A stretch of 64,000 nucleotides of DNA from contig CM065301.1 of NCBI GenBank assembly GCA_032871835.1, positions 15,641,291 to 15,705,290 of the forward strand. Reading direction: 5' to 3'. Under the pieces are notes generated by a model. It saw nothing but the letters and a program-made list of their open reading frames with translations, was not told where the DNA came from and did not search any database. Origin of the DNA: Dipteronia dyeriana (taxonomy: Eukaryota; Streptophyta; Magnoliopsida; Sapindales; Sapindaceae). Position numbers and translations under genes: made by a program. Below, in pieces: positions 11,184 to 22,892 of the stretch; position 1 is the first letter of the stretch; every line of letters begins with the position of its first letter.

Positions 11184-12350
11184 ATGGAGAATCTTCCCCG
11201 TGATGTTGCCCTCGACATTTTTTCAAGGCTACCTGTTTCATCCCTTGTGCAAATCAAGTGCGTATGCAAATCTTGGTGTGCATTAGCTGAAGAAACGCGG
11301 CTGCCTAGCATGCACCATGCTCATGCGACTTCTCGGAATCCATGCCTCGTTCTAAACTCAGCTTGTCAGACTGAAAACAAGCTACAGTTTATATGCAGTG
11401 GAGATGGATTTAACCAATATAGTAGCAAGGTGAGAAGCCTTGATGGAAGATTCAATACTGCTATGTCCGAATACCAAGTTGTTGGTTCTTGCAATGGACT
11501 GTTATGCGTATCTAATTCATATTATTATGACCCTATAACTATATGCAATCCAATTATTGGAGATTACATAGAGCTTCCCAAGTCAACCCAATTTCCAATG
11601 CAAGAAGTGGCTCTTGGATTTGGTTACCTTCCAACAAGTATGCGGTATAAAGTGGTGAGATTCGTTTTTTATATCAAAATCGAAATATGGTCTCTAGAAT
11701 CCCATGCTGAGATTCTAACTCTGGGCACTGATCATACATGGAGAAGTATAGGACCTGTTCCTGGGAGACTTGAACTCAAACCGTCTCAGGCTTTGGTAAA
11801 TGGAGCTTTGCATTGGGTAACACTGTTTTTTCACTTTACTCAAGGCATACGTTTACGGGTCATTTCATTCGATCTAACGGAGGAGAAATTTCGATGGATC
11901 GAACTTCCGTCTTTCGACTGTACCTTTGCTAGTAATTGTCATCTGGTAGCTCTAGAAGGGTGCCTTTCTGCAGTTCATCATCTGGGCGATGAAGGAATTG
12001 ATATATGGGTAATGAAGGAATACGAGGTTGAAGAGTCATGGATCAAAAAGTATGCAATTGGAATGTATGTACCAGCTAGCCTAGTTGAACCCACACGCCC
12101 ACATATTAACAAGGTCGTTTGCATTTTGAACATGGGAAAGATTTTGCTGCACTGTAATAATGGAGCTTTCGTTTTATATAACCCGGAGAGTGAGCAGTTT
12201 AACGATCTAACAATTTCTGGGCTGCCAAAAAGCTTTAGCACAATTGTCCACGTCGAAAGTCTCCTGCTCATTGAAGAAATATTGGGAATAAACACTGATG
12301 CATTGAATTCCAAAGTTATATCTCGTGTAGGAGAGAGCAGTAGAGCATAA
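11184..12350 (+). CDS. F-box protein with F-box associated (FBA) region
   Basis: An intronless frame of 388 residues starts at the ATG at 11184. Residues 1-42 are an F-box (MENLPRDVALDIFSRLPVSS, then KCVCKSWCALAEE), the part that binds SKP1 in SCF ubiquitin ligases. The rest has FBA landmarks: VVGSCNGLLCVSNS near residue 93, ICNPIIGDYIELP, GFGYLPTSMRYKVVRF, VNGALHWVTLFF, ISFDLTEEKFRWIELP and MGKILLHCNNGAFVLYNPE. This order fits the large plant family annotated as F-box/kelch-repeat or At3g06240-like proteins. The family is thought to select substrates for ubiquitination; the substrate here cannot be told. The length (about 390) is usual. An in-frame upstream ATG at 11007 would add 59 residues ahead of the F-box and is unlikely to be used. 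Confidence 0.9.
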   Translation: MENLPRDVALDIFSRLPVSSLVQIKCVCKSWCALAEETRLPSMHHAHATSRNPCLVLNSACQTENKLQFICSGDGFNQYSSKVRSLDGRFNTAMSEYQVVGSCNGLLCVSNSYYYDPITICNPIIGDYIELPKSTQFPMQEVALGFGYLPTSMRYKVVRFVFYIKIEIWSLESHAEILTLGTDHTWRSIGPVPGRLELKPSQALVNGALHWVTLFFHFTQGIRLRVISFDLTEEKFRWIELPSFDCTFASNCHLVALEGCLSAVHHLGDEGIDIWVMKEYEVEESWIKKYAIGMYVPASLVEPTRPHINKVVCILNMGKILLHCNNGAFVLYNPESEQFNDLTISGLPKSFSTIVHVESLLLIEEILGINTDALNSKVISRVGESSRA

Positions 12351-13803
12351 AGGGACTCTTAGCAAGTTCTTGTATTCTGATCTTTTTTGTGCTTTCAAAG
12401 AAAGGGAGAGTCTCCTGCAGATCGAAGCAATTTAATGCTCCGTTTGATATTGTGTTAGAAAAATTAAAATCTGATTGTTTAATAATATTGATATAAAAAA
12501 TATGTTTAATAAAATTTTCAAAGGTTATTAATTAAGAATTATAGTTGATTTGACAGCAATTTTAAGAAGATTACTTTTTATAAAATGATTATGATAGAAT
12601 TTACTGTTTGATTTAATAAAAAGACTAAGTTATCCATATTAACTTAATATAAATATAAATATATCTTATATTTAATTTCATATGATTCAATTTTATTTGT
12701 TTATCATTGATTAAATATAAGATTAATTAAAATATTTTTAAAAACAATTTGTTTATATTCTTAACCCAATTCCGGAACAAACAGTCAAACTTAGAACTTA
12801 GAATAAAACCCTAAAACTCATCTTTTTCGCCATCTATTTCTTTTTCTCTATCATTTTTCCTTTTTACCATCACAAACTCATTCAAAAATACAATCAATAA
12901 AAATTCTATAAAAAAAATGATAAGAATTGAAATGTTGTAGGTACAGATATCCGTATGTCAAATAAAAAAAATAAAAAAAATATTGTAATGAATAGAAAAC
13001 AAACGAGTAAAGGAAGAAGAGGAAGAAGCATCCAATCTTTTTGTAGACTTGGTGCTATCAAACCGTAGATTTTTCAATCGTCAAAAGAGCTTGAGATTAA
13101 GAGATGTGGAAAGAAAAATTGTACTTCGTTTAATAAAATTTACCAAACGCATGAATTCTGTCCTATAATCCACAACAATTTCAACAGCAGTATTAACCAA
13201 ACATAATTTCAACTACATTAACCAAACATTTATCAGATTAACTTCAACACAGATTATTTCTTCCACACAACTAACCGTGATTATTTTAAAAACTACAGCA
13301 ATACTGACCTATGTTTAAGTTTTTTCTTAATCAATCCAGCAGCTTTGAATACCTGTATGAACTTATTAACAATGCTGTTTTCGGTTCAATGAAAAGCATA
13401 AGTTATCAGCTTATGATATAAAAATCTTCATAAAATGAAATGCACAAAAAAATTGCGTTCGAGATCATACCACTACACACTTCCATGGCACAATTCAACT
13501 ATTTGGTGAGGTTGTAATTACATGAAAGGTGAGATTAAATGATAATACCCAAGAACATTGGTAGCGGATTCAACCATTCCCATCCTAAGAATTGTATTAT
13601 TCAGAAGTTTGTATGCATTACCCTGTCCGACGTGATGACGTTCAAAATTTCAAGTCAACAGGGCACAAGAAGCCAGAGAATCACAATCTCTTCGGTTTAA
13701 GCATGTCGGGCCCCTTGTATAAATAAATCTTTTGATCTGGAAGAAGCATGTAATCTGCTCTAAGAAATCACCAACTCCGTCTGCTATGATTTTTATTTTT
13801 TTA
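12351..13803. other. Convergent intergenic region with AT-rich unclassified repeat
   Basis: The F-box and RCL1-like genes converge here. From about 12435 the sequence holds CTCCGTTTGATATTGTG and later several ACCAAACA strings (13140-13235). These word types are common near ends of hAT or PIF/Harbinger MITEs, but no matching termini or target duplication could be paired. The stretch 13500-13803 is presumably the 3' UTR of the minus-strand gene. Confidence 0.35.
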
Positions 13804-16602
13804 TCACGAAGCCTTTCTGGATAGGTTCTTATATCCACATCCCATACCTCGTAGTATAACAGTCCCGGTCGATGGATCTGGCTTAATGTCAAAAATAACA
13901 GTGAGAAAATCTCTGATGCTTCTGAGTGTTTCTATCCCATACGCCGACAACTTCCCAACACGAATCTTAGAAACATCTGGTTCACTTAATGCACAAAGAA
14001 GAAACAACAAACCCTACAAACAAAACATAATAGCTACCAATATCAGGTTTCATGCAATCGACCAAGGATGCAGAAAGAAAAGTCTTTATATTGCATTGAA
14101 GAAACTGGTACAGACTTGTATGTTTGGTAATATAGCTACAAAAATATAGAATGAAAAATATAGGCAAGGTCTACGTCAGTATTACAAAACAATAAAAGAG
14201 AATGCAACACAATTATTATATATATGTGTATGTACATACGTGTGTAAAAATTATTATGTGCAGAAACCCGTACGTTTTTTTCGTGCAGGATCCCCAATAG
14301 ATACCGGTGTTAATTCAATAGATATCGGTGTCGATTTGGAATCCCGTACGAAAAAACGTCCAGAATCCCGTACCTGATCAATGCTCTATATATATATATA
14401 TATACACACACATACAGTTAGTCATGTTTCCAGGAATGCTAGAGCCAAAAATTAGACGAACAAATTTTGCTGGGTGTACATTAAGAATGAGCAGTAAAAA
14501 CAATATAAATTAGAGTTTGTAAAGGCACCATAGCTAACCATGTGACCTGGAACACATAAGCATAACTCAGAGACAGGAAGAGAGCCTCTAAAATATTCAT
14601 TCAAAGTAAAATATGGAGGAGAGTTGAACAGATAAAGTCAACGGAGAACAATAGGTCAATAAGTTAAACACAAACCTGGTGTGTTGAATCCACGACTCCA
14701 CCCTGTTCAATCTCTTCAAGAAGAAATGAAGCAATTTGCTCTCCAACATTTTCTGGTGGTGTCAGCTCTTTCTTCTTCTCATCTTCAATTTCACCAACTT
14801 CTCCCGGTGCATAAGAAACTGCAGTATCAACAGAAATGAAGCAACCAGAAGTAGTTTCTGCAACCAGTGATATCCCATAACCAGGAGACCTGCCATAAAA
14901 TCGTTCTCTTAATGAGATAAACTGTGCCTAGAATAAAACACAAAAAATCAAAGAGAAGTTTGCCATCTTTTCATCAACAATTACTATACAATATCTATGG
15001 CAAATAGGAACCATACTTTCCAGCTTGAGTCCCAGCTTTATGATCAGTAAAGATGTGAACATCTGGAAGCAAGCGATTAAAGATTCCACGAGCAGCATGA
15101 ATCATAGTATTTTCAAACTGTGAAGACACTCTGGCAGAGAAGGTAACGCCTCTAATCCTCTTAACCATTCCCTCATCAAGCCAGTTAACTGCCTGTAGAG
15201 CATAACTTGTAAGAAAACATTTAAATAATAACGAGCTGCCAAAAGATATTTTCATCTGTCTTAAACTACTTCTTTGGTGTGTTTATCTTCTCTGCTTTGT
15301 ATGTTAGCTCTTTGTTTCTTTTGTCCCTTTGTCTCTCCCTTTCTTTTATCTTTTGGTGTTTCTCTCATATATCTACTAAGGTTAACATTTTTTTTATTAG
15401 AGGGGAATTAACATAAAATTAAAAACTCACCATTAGCTTTTCAACAGTGGGAACTGTCAAAATAACTTCTCCCCCACCATGGGGTGGAGCTCCACGACTC
15501 TCTATTTTCAACTCCAATCCTTCAGCAGGCACCCCAAAACGCTTCAACATGGGCATGGTAGTTGAACGGAAAGTGTCAACAGATGGGTCCTTAGAATCAT
15601 TTGTAATTCCTGAAAATGAAATGAACTGCACTTGAAGCAACATCTTCTAAAATAAATAAATATAGTCTCTTTCTCCTAGGGACGAATTGATTGAATAGAT
15701 TATTCTTACTCTATTGATTCTGTATATCTATTTATCTATTTCGAATTCTCAATCAAGTCTAGTATTAGATTCTTCTTACACGTTATCTAAACTCTAAACT
15801 ATACATTATTCTATACTAATTCTAAAAATAGTAGGTTTTAAACTAAATAATTAGAATTATCTTCGGATTCAAAATTAATGAAATGATTTGTTATAACTAT
15901 TAATCTATTATATTAAAAACGATTAGTTAGTTCTTAATAAATTACTACTTTAGTTATTTTCTGATATATCATATAGGATCCATTGTTCAAAAAAAACGTG
16001 ATAAGGAGCGCCTCATCACGTTTTTTTGAAAAAACGTTATGAGGCTTACGCCTCAATTTATGCCTCGATACGCCTCATAAGCCCGCCTCAATAACGAAAT
16101 CCCAAAAAACGTTATGAACTTATTATTTTATATGATTAGTTGGTTACCATTTGAATTATGAACTTATTGCCTTAATTGTTGTTTTATATAATATGAAATT
16201 ATGATCTTATTGGTTGTTTAATTGTTTTATGAATGATGAATTATAAACTTATTGATTGTTTTATGTATTTTAAGTTTTTATCTCTTCTAATGAGGCTTAC
16301 GCCTCGCCTCAGTAGAGGAAATCGCCTCAATACTGAAAACGTGTTTTAGAACACTGATAGGATCCACCTTAAGCCTTAAGTAAAGGATACGAAAAAAACT
16401 GAAATTTAGGAGAAAGATGCAATCCAGTGAAATGCAATCTAGATAACTGTAATCCAGTTTCTAAAGAGACATTTGTTTGTTTTTTGCTTTCAGCAGAAAA
16501 AAAAATGAAAAAAAGAATCGGCCAACAAGTATTCCACTGGATAGACACACTGAGTTTAATAATATCAGTTGTTAGATGCAACTATTTTTCCATAATTAGT
16601 GG

Positions 16603-16658
<56 letters not shown>

Positions 16659-18122
16659 CCCAATTTCCTACAAGAAACATAGACCAAGACATTGATTAAG
16701 TGCTTTAGCAATATTGAGAGTGGGCACTTCGAATATCAATTGTGTGAAGTTCGTTTCAAGGTCTTCTGTCATTGATCAGATAAGAAATTCTGTCTTTTGC
16801 AACATTGGGTCATGAACTAAAATTAACAATTGTCCATCTTCTTTACAAAGCATGATTCCAAGATTTGTGCTTCTTAAAACTCAAGATTAGCAACTGTTGA
16901 TTCTAGGTTCAAGTCCAACTGTCTCAATCTCAGAACAGTAGCCCTTTAGGCTTTAGTCCATCAAAACTTGTTTTGTGGCACTTATTCTCATACCTAAGGA
17001 TGCTTAATTGAGAGAAAAAGGGAAAATAAATAAGGGAGGAAAAAAAAGGAACGGGATGATGGTTCTTTTTCCCTCTTTAGTATGAATGAATGATGCAAAA
17101 CATAATGTGGAAGAAAAGAAAAGGAGATGCTATCCATTCTTCCAAACTTGGACAGGAAAGTGTGTAGAAAATATGAGAAGTTATGAATAAAGCATTCATT
17201 TACAACTTTGTACTGAATTCCTCATCTCTCCAGTTCCCATCCTTCTTGTCAGCTATATGGGAGGAAAACATCACTCTTTTTTTCCATTTATCAATACTCC
17301 TACTCACTCATCACAATGTAAAATTCTACTTCCAAAGTTTTTTCTTTCTTTCTTTTTTTCAGTGATAAAACGTAATGCATCTTTTCATCAACAGAGATCT
17401 CTGTCACAGATATTTATGAAAAATTATGCTGCTAAATTGCCCCCATCAACGGACAGATAACTTGTCAAAATTCTATACTATTGCTAAAAAAACCATTAGA
17501 ATAAATCAACATTATTCAAGAACCACAAAACATGAGCTGCATGTGCTTCATAGCATATTTCTCAAATACATAAAAATAAAAACAACCACGAAGACTGGAT
17601 TTTCAAGGAAACAAAAAGAAATGAATACCTTTGAGCCTTATCGAAAGAGGTTTCTTGCCAAATAATGCCACCAGAATCAACGGCTCTAAGAAATACCCGA
17701 TGGACCGACTAACACCACAGTCATGGACTATATTTTTCCCTCCCATCACTATTCCTGGTTTGTACCTCAATTTTGTACCTGCCCATATGCATTTAACAAG
17801 ATCAAACCATTTCTATAACTGATTAATATATTACTGAAATAATCGAACAACACAAATCACTACTAGCTTATCTTCTAATAATAGAAGGTGATTAAAAGGG
17901 AAACAAGAAATAATTACCAGTTTCGTTGATTTCAACGACGCAATCATCGCAAACTTTCTCGAGGAGGCGGAGGAGGGAGACCTCGTGGGGGCGGAGGCCA
18001 GGCCAGGTGTCTTCAGCGCGGATGTCCTCTATGAGAAGAGGACTGGAGGCGAGCGTAGACAGTATCAGTCTCTGCCTAAGGCTCTGGCTTCCCTTTAGCT
18101 TCTTGTATGCTGTCTTCCCCAT
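13804..18122 (-). CDS. RCL1: RNA 3'-terminal phosphate cyclase-like protein (RCL1), 6 exons
   Basis: Minus-strand exons: 18122-17918, 17778-17629, 15609-15431, 15192-15017, 14889-14676, 14013-13804. They total 1134 nt, giving 377 residues, close to the usual plant length of about 375. All introns are GT..AG and the phases agree. Landmarks in order: LRQRLILSTLASSPLLIEDI, PGLRPHEVSLLRLLEKVCDD, RSIGYFLEPLILVALFGKKP, GITNDSKDPSVDTFRSTTMP, ESRGAPPHGGGEV, FENTMIHAARGIFNRLLPDV, SPGYGISLVAETTSGC and GYKNLSRK. The family is a nucleolar, cyclase-dead relative of RNA cyclase that works with BMS1 in 18S rRNA maturation and early pre-rRNA cleavage. Start and stop are unambiguous. Intron 2 is about 2 kb and contains a small hAT element and a (GT)n run. 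No disabling change is seen, so it is probably a functional host gene. Confidence 0.95.
14257..14377. repeat. Short inverted-repeat element in RCL1 intron 5
   Basis: An arm with ACCCGTACGTTTTTTCGTGC and GGATCCC near 14265-14294 is mirrored by GAATCCCGTACG and AAAAAACGTCCAGAATCCCG near 14340-14370. The loop contains two direct copies of a motif like CAATAGATA(C/T)CGGTGT. It could form a hairpin and may be a MITE remnant; no target duplication was identified. Confidence 0.55.
15981..16356. mobile_element. Non-autonomous hAT element (376 bp) in RCL1 intron 2
   Basis: It starts CATTGTTCAAAAA and ends TTTTAGAACACTG, whose reverse complement CAGTGTTCTAAAA is a familiar plant hAT terminus. Both sides carry the same 8-bp duplication ATAGGATC (15973-15980 and 16357-16364). 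Inside, GAGGCTTACGCCTC-type palindromes recur near both ends (16031-16085 and 16290-16330), as expected for subterminal hAT repeats. There is no coding capacity. Confidence 0.88.
16606..16653. repeat. (GT)n microsatellite
   Basis: About 24 uninterrupted GT dinucleotides on the + strand, in intron 2 of the RCL1-like gene. A V/C-rich reading frame through it is an artefact. Confidence 0.95.
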
Positions 18123-18379
18123 TTATTTATTTTTTTTGGAGAGAAAATTAATTCGATCTCTTCTGTTAGTTGCTTTGTGTTGTAGTGGACTATTTTTTTT
18201 TAGGGTAGCTCTCTAAAACCCTAAACCCTTTAATTGTGAACTCGCCTATTTAAAATTTGGTTTTTATTTCTTCATATTGGGCAAGTGGCAAAAATCGCCC
18301 GATGTTAGGACTAATTACACTTGGATGGATCTATTACTCGAAATTGCACAAACCTCATCTATTGTTAGTTATCCTCTAT

Positions 18380-19110
18380 TAAAAGAAGTTTTGCAAAAGT
18401 CGGCCAACTATGCGCCGCCTAGTCATCAGGCGGCAACCTGCTGTAGCAATTTCAGAGAAATCATCATGATTAGGTGATTTTTTGCCTAAGGCTTAACCGA
18501 TCAAAGTCGGTATAGTCATCGTTGACCAACTAGGCGGTTTAATTTGTTTCAAAACGGAACCCTAGTTTTGGGGGTTAAAGTTGTTGCTGCTGGTAGAGGT
18601 GCGACGGTGACAAACCTTGCAAGTGGTGGACGAGAAGGCTGGTTGGAGTCGAAGGTCGAGTGGCAAGTCTGGTTCATCATTAAAGTCGAAGTTTGAGAGA
18701 AATTGAAGTCTAAAAGAAAAGTTTTTTTTTTTACTCTTTTAATTCACCGCCAAAACGGCGTCGTTTTGGGGTGAATTAAAATAGAAAAAAAAAACTTTTT
18801 TCTCTCCTCTCAGACTTGGTCTACTTGATTTCAACCACAACCAGAATCAGAGCAGTTGTTATTCGACTCCAGCCTTCTCATCCGCCACTTGTCCAACTTA
18901 TCGTCGTCATTCGGTCGCCGCACCTTTACCGGTAGTAGCAACCTTCGACTATTTGTTATTCTTGAGTTTTACAATTATTCAAATTAATTTAGTTAGGGTT
19001 TGAATTTTAGGGTTAGGCTTTAAAATTTCCAAGTGCCTAGGCAGACTAGGTGCTAGGTGGTGGGTTATAGCCCGACTAACACTTAACGCTTTTCGTAACA
19101 CTTAACGGTT
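18380..19110. mobile_element. Probable non-autonomous hAT-like foldback element
   Basis: The outer parts carry GCCGCCTAGTCATCAGGCGG and AACTAGGCGG on the left, and GTGCCTAGGCAGACTAGGTG on the right. These word types resemble the subterminal repeats of the hAT element at 39486-42082. The centre is a long inverted repeat, listed separately. The right tip may be TTTTCGTAACACTTA and the left tip near GTTTTGCAAAAG, but no clean 8-bp duplication was found, so boundaries are approximate. Confidence 0.45.
18575..18965. repeat. Long inverted repeat (foldback hairpin)
   Basis: The two arms meet near 18758. GGACGAGAAGGCTGG and GGAGTCGAAGG on the left are mirrored by CGACTCCAGCCTTCTCATCC on the right. 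Nearer the centre, CTTTTAATTCACC pairs with GGTGAATTAAAA and AAAACGGC with GTCGTTTT. The arms are about 185-190 bp with mismatches and small gaps. A transcript through it would fold into a long imperfect hairpin. Confidence 0.8.
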
Positions 19111-19879
19111 GAGGAGCAAAATTACCTTTTCAGGTATTAAGTAAGACTAAAACTAATTATTTAATTATAAAAAATTGTATTTTTTATAATCATTATAATG
19201 TTAAAAGAAAATTAAATATCCACCAATGTTTGAGGATCTACTCTGGACCTAACAATGGGTCGAATCAATCAAATATTTTGTTGAATCGTAATACTAAACT
19301 AAAAAGAACTTACCAAAAGCCAAAGACAATTCAGACATATTTTGGTTATGCCCGTCTATAGGTAGAATTATAAAGATCCATTATAAACTCCTTTATGGAG
19401 AATAGAGTCAAACATGCAACTAGTCAATAAGGGATTAATTTGAGGCTCGTTGATAACACCCCTCACGAAATGGAAGGAAAGATGTTACAGAACAACAATA
19501 CTAGCCTTGCCCAGTATCTTCTATCGATTGTCAGCTTGCTCAACTGACCTCAAAGAATTCTTATGGATAAAGTGGTAAACTAAAGAAAATATAACAACTT
19601 AAAGACTATGCCTATGCTTACCTTTAATGCCTTTTGGATGGCTCTTGCCTCTTGCCCTATCGATCTATGCTACCTGCATGGCATTTGATCACAAAATCCA
19701 TTGACAACTGTATAAATGAATAGAATTTGTTTTTCAATTGGAAGTAGCGTGTAAATGGATCGGCTCAAATTTTATTCAACCAAAATCCACTCGTTAGCTT
19801 ATTGGGTTTGATAATGAAAACCCAAATGTATTAGTTATTTATTGGAATGCTCAAAACCAATTCATTTAACTAGTTATTT
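19111..19879. other. AT-rich intergenic sequence
   Basis: No open reading frame, RNA gene or repeat termini are recognised in this stretch. Confidence 0.3.
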
Positions 19880-20800
19880 TTATGAGTAATGTTATACAAC
19901 TCAAATTTCAACCTATATGATATGGTAAGTGAGTTGTCATCACCACACACAGGGGCAAAACCAGAAATTTAGCTTTAGGGAGACAAAAATAGAAACTAAT
20001 ATTAAAAGTCACATAAGAAAATATATTAATATACCAAAATGTAATACCGTATAGCCTTTGAGGTAATGATAAATAATAATAATAATATATTGACACTAAT
20101 TTTGAGAATAAAAAATAATAATTAACTCTATTTTGTATCTCAAAAATCATCTATAATCAAAATTACTTTACAATTTCCACTTAAATATACATGATCAAAG
20201 AATTTTAGAGAAAATGATCTTTCATCTTGTTGCATAGATGCAATATCTCTTTCAATAGTTAATAATTAATAAATATATAATTCATATAAAATATTTAAAA
20301 TAAGATGAATATTGCATAATTAAATAGTAAAGAAAGTCTTAATTTTATTGTAGTGAATAGCTAATAAAAATAAAAATACATACATATTTCGACGGCTTTA
20401 ACACTATATAGTTCATGCATAGTTGGTAAGAGAGGATGTTATTTCCTTTTAGTTTTAATTTCTTATAAATTTTCAAATCTTTGATCTTTTTTATAGATCT
20501 TTGATTAAAATCCAATAATTGAAAATTAACCCGATGATGTAGTAGTACCCAAATATAGGCTAGAATAGGAAATAATGCATGAAATCATAAGAAAAGAAAT
20601 TACTAAAAGAGATTGATTTTGTCAAGAATAAAAAATATGTGGAAGAAATTTATATTATTAATACAATGAGGGACTAAGTTGCAATTAGGCGTATAAATAA
20701 ATTTTCGATTATGTGGTTAATGAAAAAATCACTTGCTATATCATCTGGGTTGAAATTTAGGCTAAATTTTTGGGTTGTCTAGCATTAATATATTATTATA
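19880..20800. mobile_element. Inverted-repeat (MITE-like) element, about 0.9 kb
   Basis: The left end (AGTAATGTTATACAACTC, then AAATTTCAACC, ATGATATGG and AAGTGA) is matched by the reverse complement of the right end (ATTAATGCTAGACAACCC, then AAATTTCAACC, ATGATATAG and AAGTGA). The right arm has an extra repeat of AAATTTAG. A typical hAT-like left end (CAGGGGCAAAACCAGAAATT at about 19951) lies inside, perhaps a second insertion that lost its other end. No target duplication is clear. Confidence 0.55.
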
Positions 20801-21066
20801 TTTATTATTTTTAGTAATTAATAATTTGATTTAATTAAATAAAAACAAAATAAACTGTAAAAATAAGAAAATAAAGAAAACAATAAAAAATATATATATG
20901 AATACTGAAATATAAAAAAGTATATTATAATGAAGTTATAACTCGGGTTTAAAATTAAATTAAATCGTAAATAAATGCATGTCAAAACTATTTTACGAAA
21001 AAGCTTAAACAAAAATTCCCAAATAAACACACATTTAAATTTTCTCCTTAATTTACCATATAATGG

Positions 21067-21540
21067 TGTGAACCTCAAGCATGCATATAACAATAAACTG
21101 GATAATATTAATATATAGATATGAAAACAATGAAATTGAAAATTTGTATTTTTTTTTTGTAAATTAATGATCAAAAAGATAAATATTAATCACATAAACA
21201 AACAAACGTTATTGGTATACCATATCGATGATGAAAAGAGAAGAGAAGGATTGAAGAACAAACTATTGATTGTGAACCTCAAGCATGCTAAAACCACTAA
21301 ACTAAAGAATATTAATATGAAGATATGAAAAAATGAAATTGAAAAGTTGTATTTATATATATATATATATAAAAAAATTGATGATGAAAAAGAAGAATAT
21401 TAATCACATAAACAAACAAATGTTATTGGTATGACGAATTGATGATGAAAAGTGAAGGATTGAATAAAAAAACTATTGATTGTGAACCTCGCTCAAGAAT
21501 AAAACATTAAACTAGATAATACTAATATATAGATATGAAA
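21067..21540. repeat. Tandem repeat of about 205 bp
   Basis: Units start with GTGAACCTC near 21067, 21274 and 21482. Each contains ATATTAATCACATAAACAAA and GATGATGAAAAG with GAAGGATTGAA. A fourth, isolated and more diverged piece in the same orientation lies at 35470-35590, beyond the proposed 13.75-kb insertion. This suggests the array or its flank was split by that insertion. Confidence 0.75.
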
Positions 21541-21999
21541 AATTATAGTGGGAATAGAAGAAATTAGTCTTTCCTAAGTTTGAAAGAGCAAAAATGTCCA
21601 CTTCTCAAAAAAATTACAGAAATATCTTTTTTTTTAGTTGGTTTTACAATATTACCCTTTAAGTCATTTATTTCAAAATTATCAAGTTGCCCTCTTTTAT
21701 TCTCTAAACCCTACAACATTACCAAACTACCCCTCATCCTTCAATTAACCCTTATTACCTCTAAACTTGTAAAATTCCCAAATTCAAAAATAAGAAATTG
21801 TTGATGAAGAGAAGAAATGTCAAAGAAGAAGAGAAGAATTATGGACTGAGAGAAGAAGAAGAAGAAAACGCCTTGTTATCTATCAACTAAGAGAATAAGG
21901 AGCCCAGAAAAAAGAGGATGAAGAAGAGTCGTTGTTTGTCGACTGAGAAAAGAAGAAGCCCAGAAGAAAAACGAGAAGAAAAAAAAAAGGAAAAGAATA

Positions 22000-22826
22000 A
22001 GAAGAAGAACAGAGACAACGCGACGACACGATGAAGAACAGAGGTAAGGTTTTTTTTTTATTATTTCTACTAAGCTTCTGGATTGCAATTTTGAGGAATG
22101 AGAGCTTTTGGGTTTGTTGTATGTTGTTTCTCCCTGTTTTTGTTTGTTTTATGTTTAATATTGATATTGATTTTGTTTATTTTGATAGTTGTGGTTCTGA
22201 TTTGGGTTTTCTTCTTATTTGTTGTATTTGGTGTTGGGGGGTATGTTGGAGGCGTTTTTGTTACTATGGTTTAGGGGACTCCATTTGAACATAGAAAAAT
22301 ATAAGGGCTTGTATATGCAAGCAAATTAATGATCAATTTAATTCATTCTGCGGATCAATAACAGTAATGCATTCACATTCCTCAACATCTTCAAATATTG
22401 AGAGTTTGAGACACTAATATTTGTAACTAAGGGTTCGTAAAAATTATAGCCAAAACATCACAAAAATAATTCAATTTCACGAAACATCATGAGAGGTTCC
22501 TTTAATAAATTTCGTACACTTTCTTGTTACACTAACTGACAACTATTGTATCACAAATACATACAATACACATAAATCTAGACATAAAAATCCAAGCTTA
22601 GACAACTAGAGAAAGATAAACTAAACCCAGATTATATATAAAAAAATGCAACTTCAAGTAGATAATTCACACAATGAAAAATCCATCATAACAGAACATG
22701 CCTACTATAAACATATTTCAATGCCTAAAAGGGAAATGGGTTCACTTAAAAATGAAATCTTTATGAAATTTTAGAGCTAGAAACATGAAGAACAATAATA
22801 CAACATTTGTCCAAGCACACACACAC

Positions 22827-22892
<66 letters not shown>

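Noticed and set aside
13650..13892. Minus-strand frame continuing past the RCL1 stop
   Set aside because: It is a different frame of exon 6 and 3' UTR; the conserved RCL1 C-terminus ends at 13804.
16427..16699. Open frame with a VCVCVC run
   Set aside because: It runs through the (GT)24 microsatellite and lies in an RCL1 intron.
22031..22288. 85-residue F/L/C-rich frame
   Set aside because: T-rich composition, no domain, inside a transposon arm.
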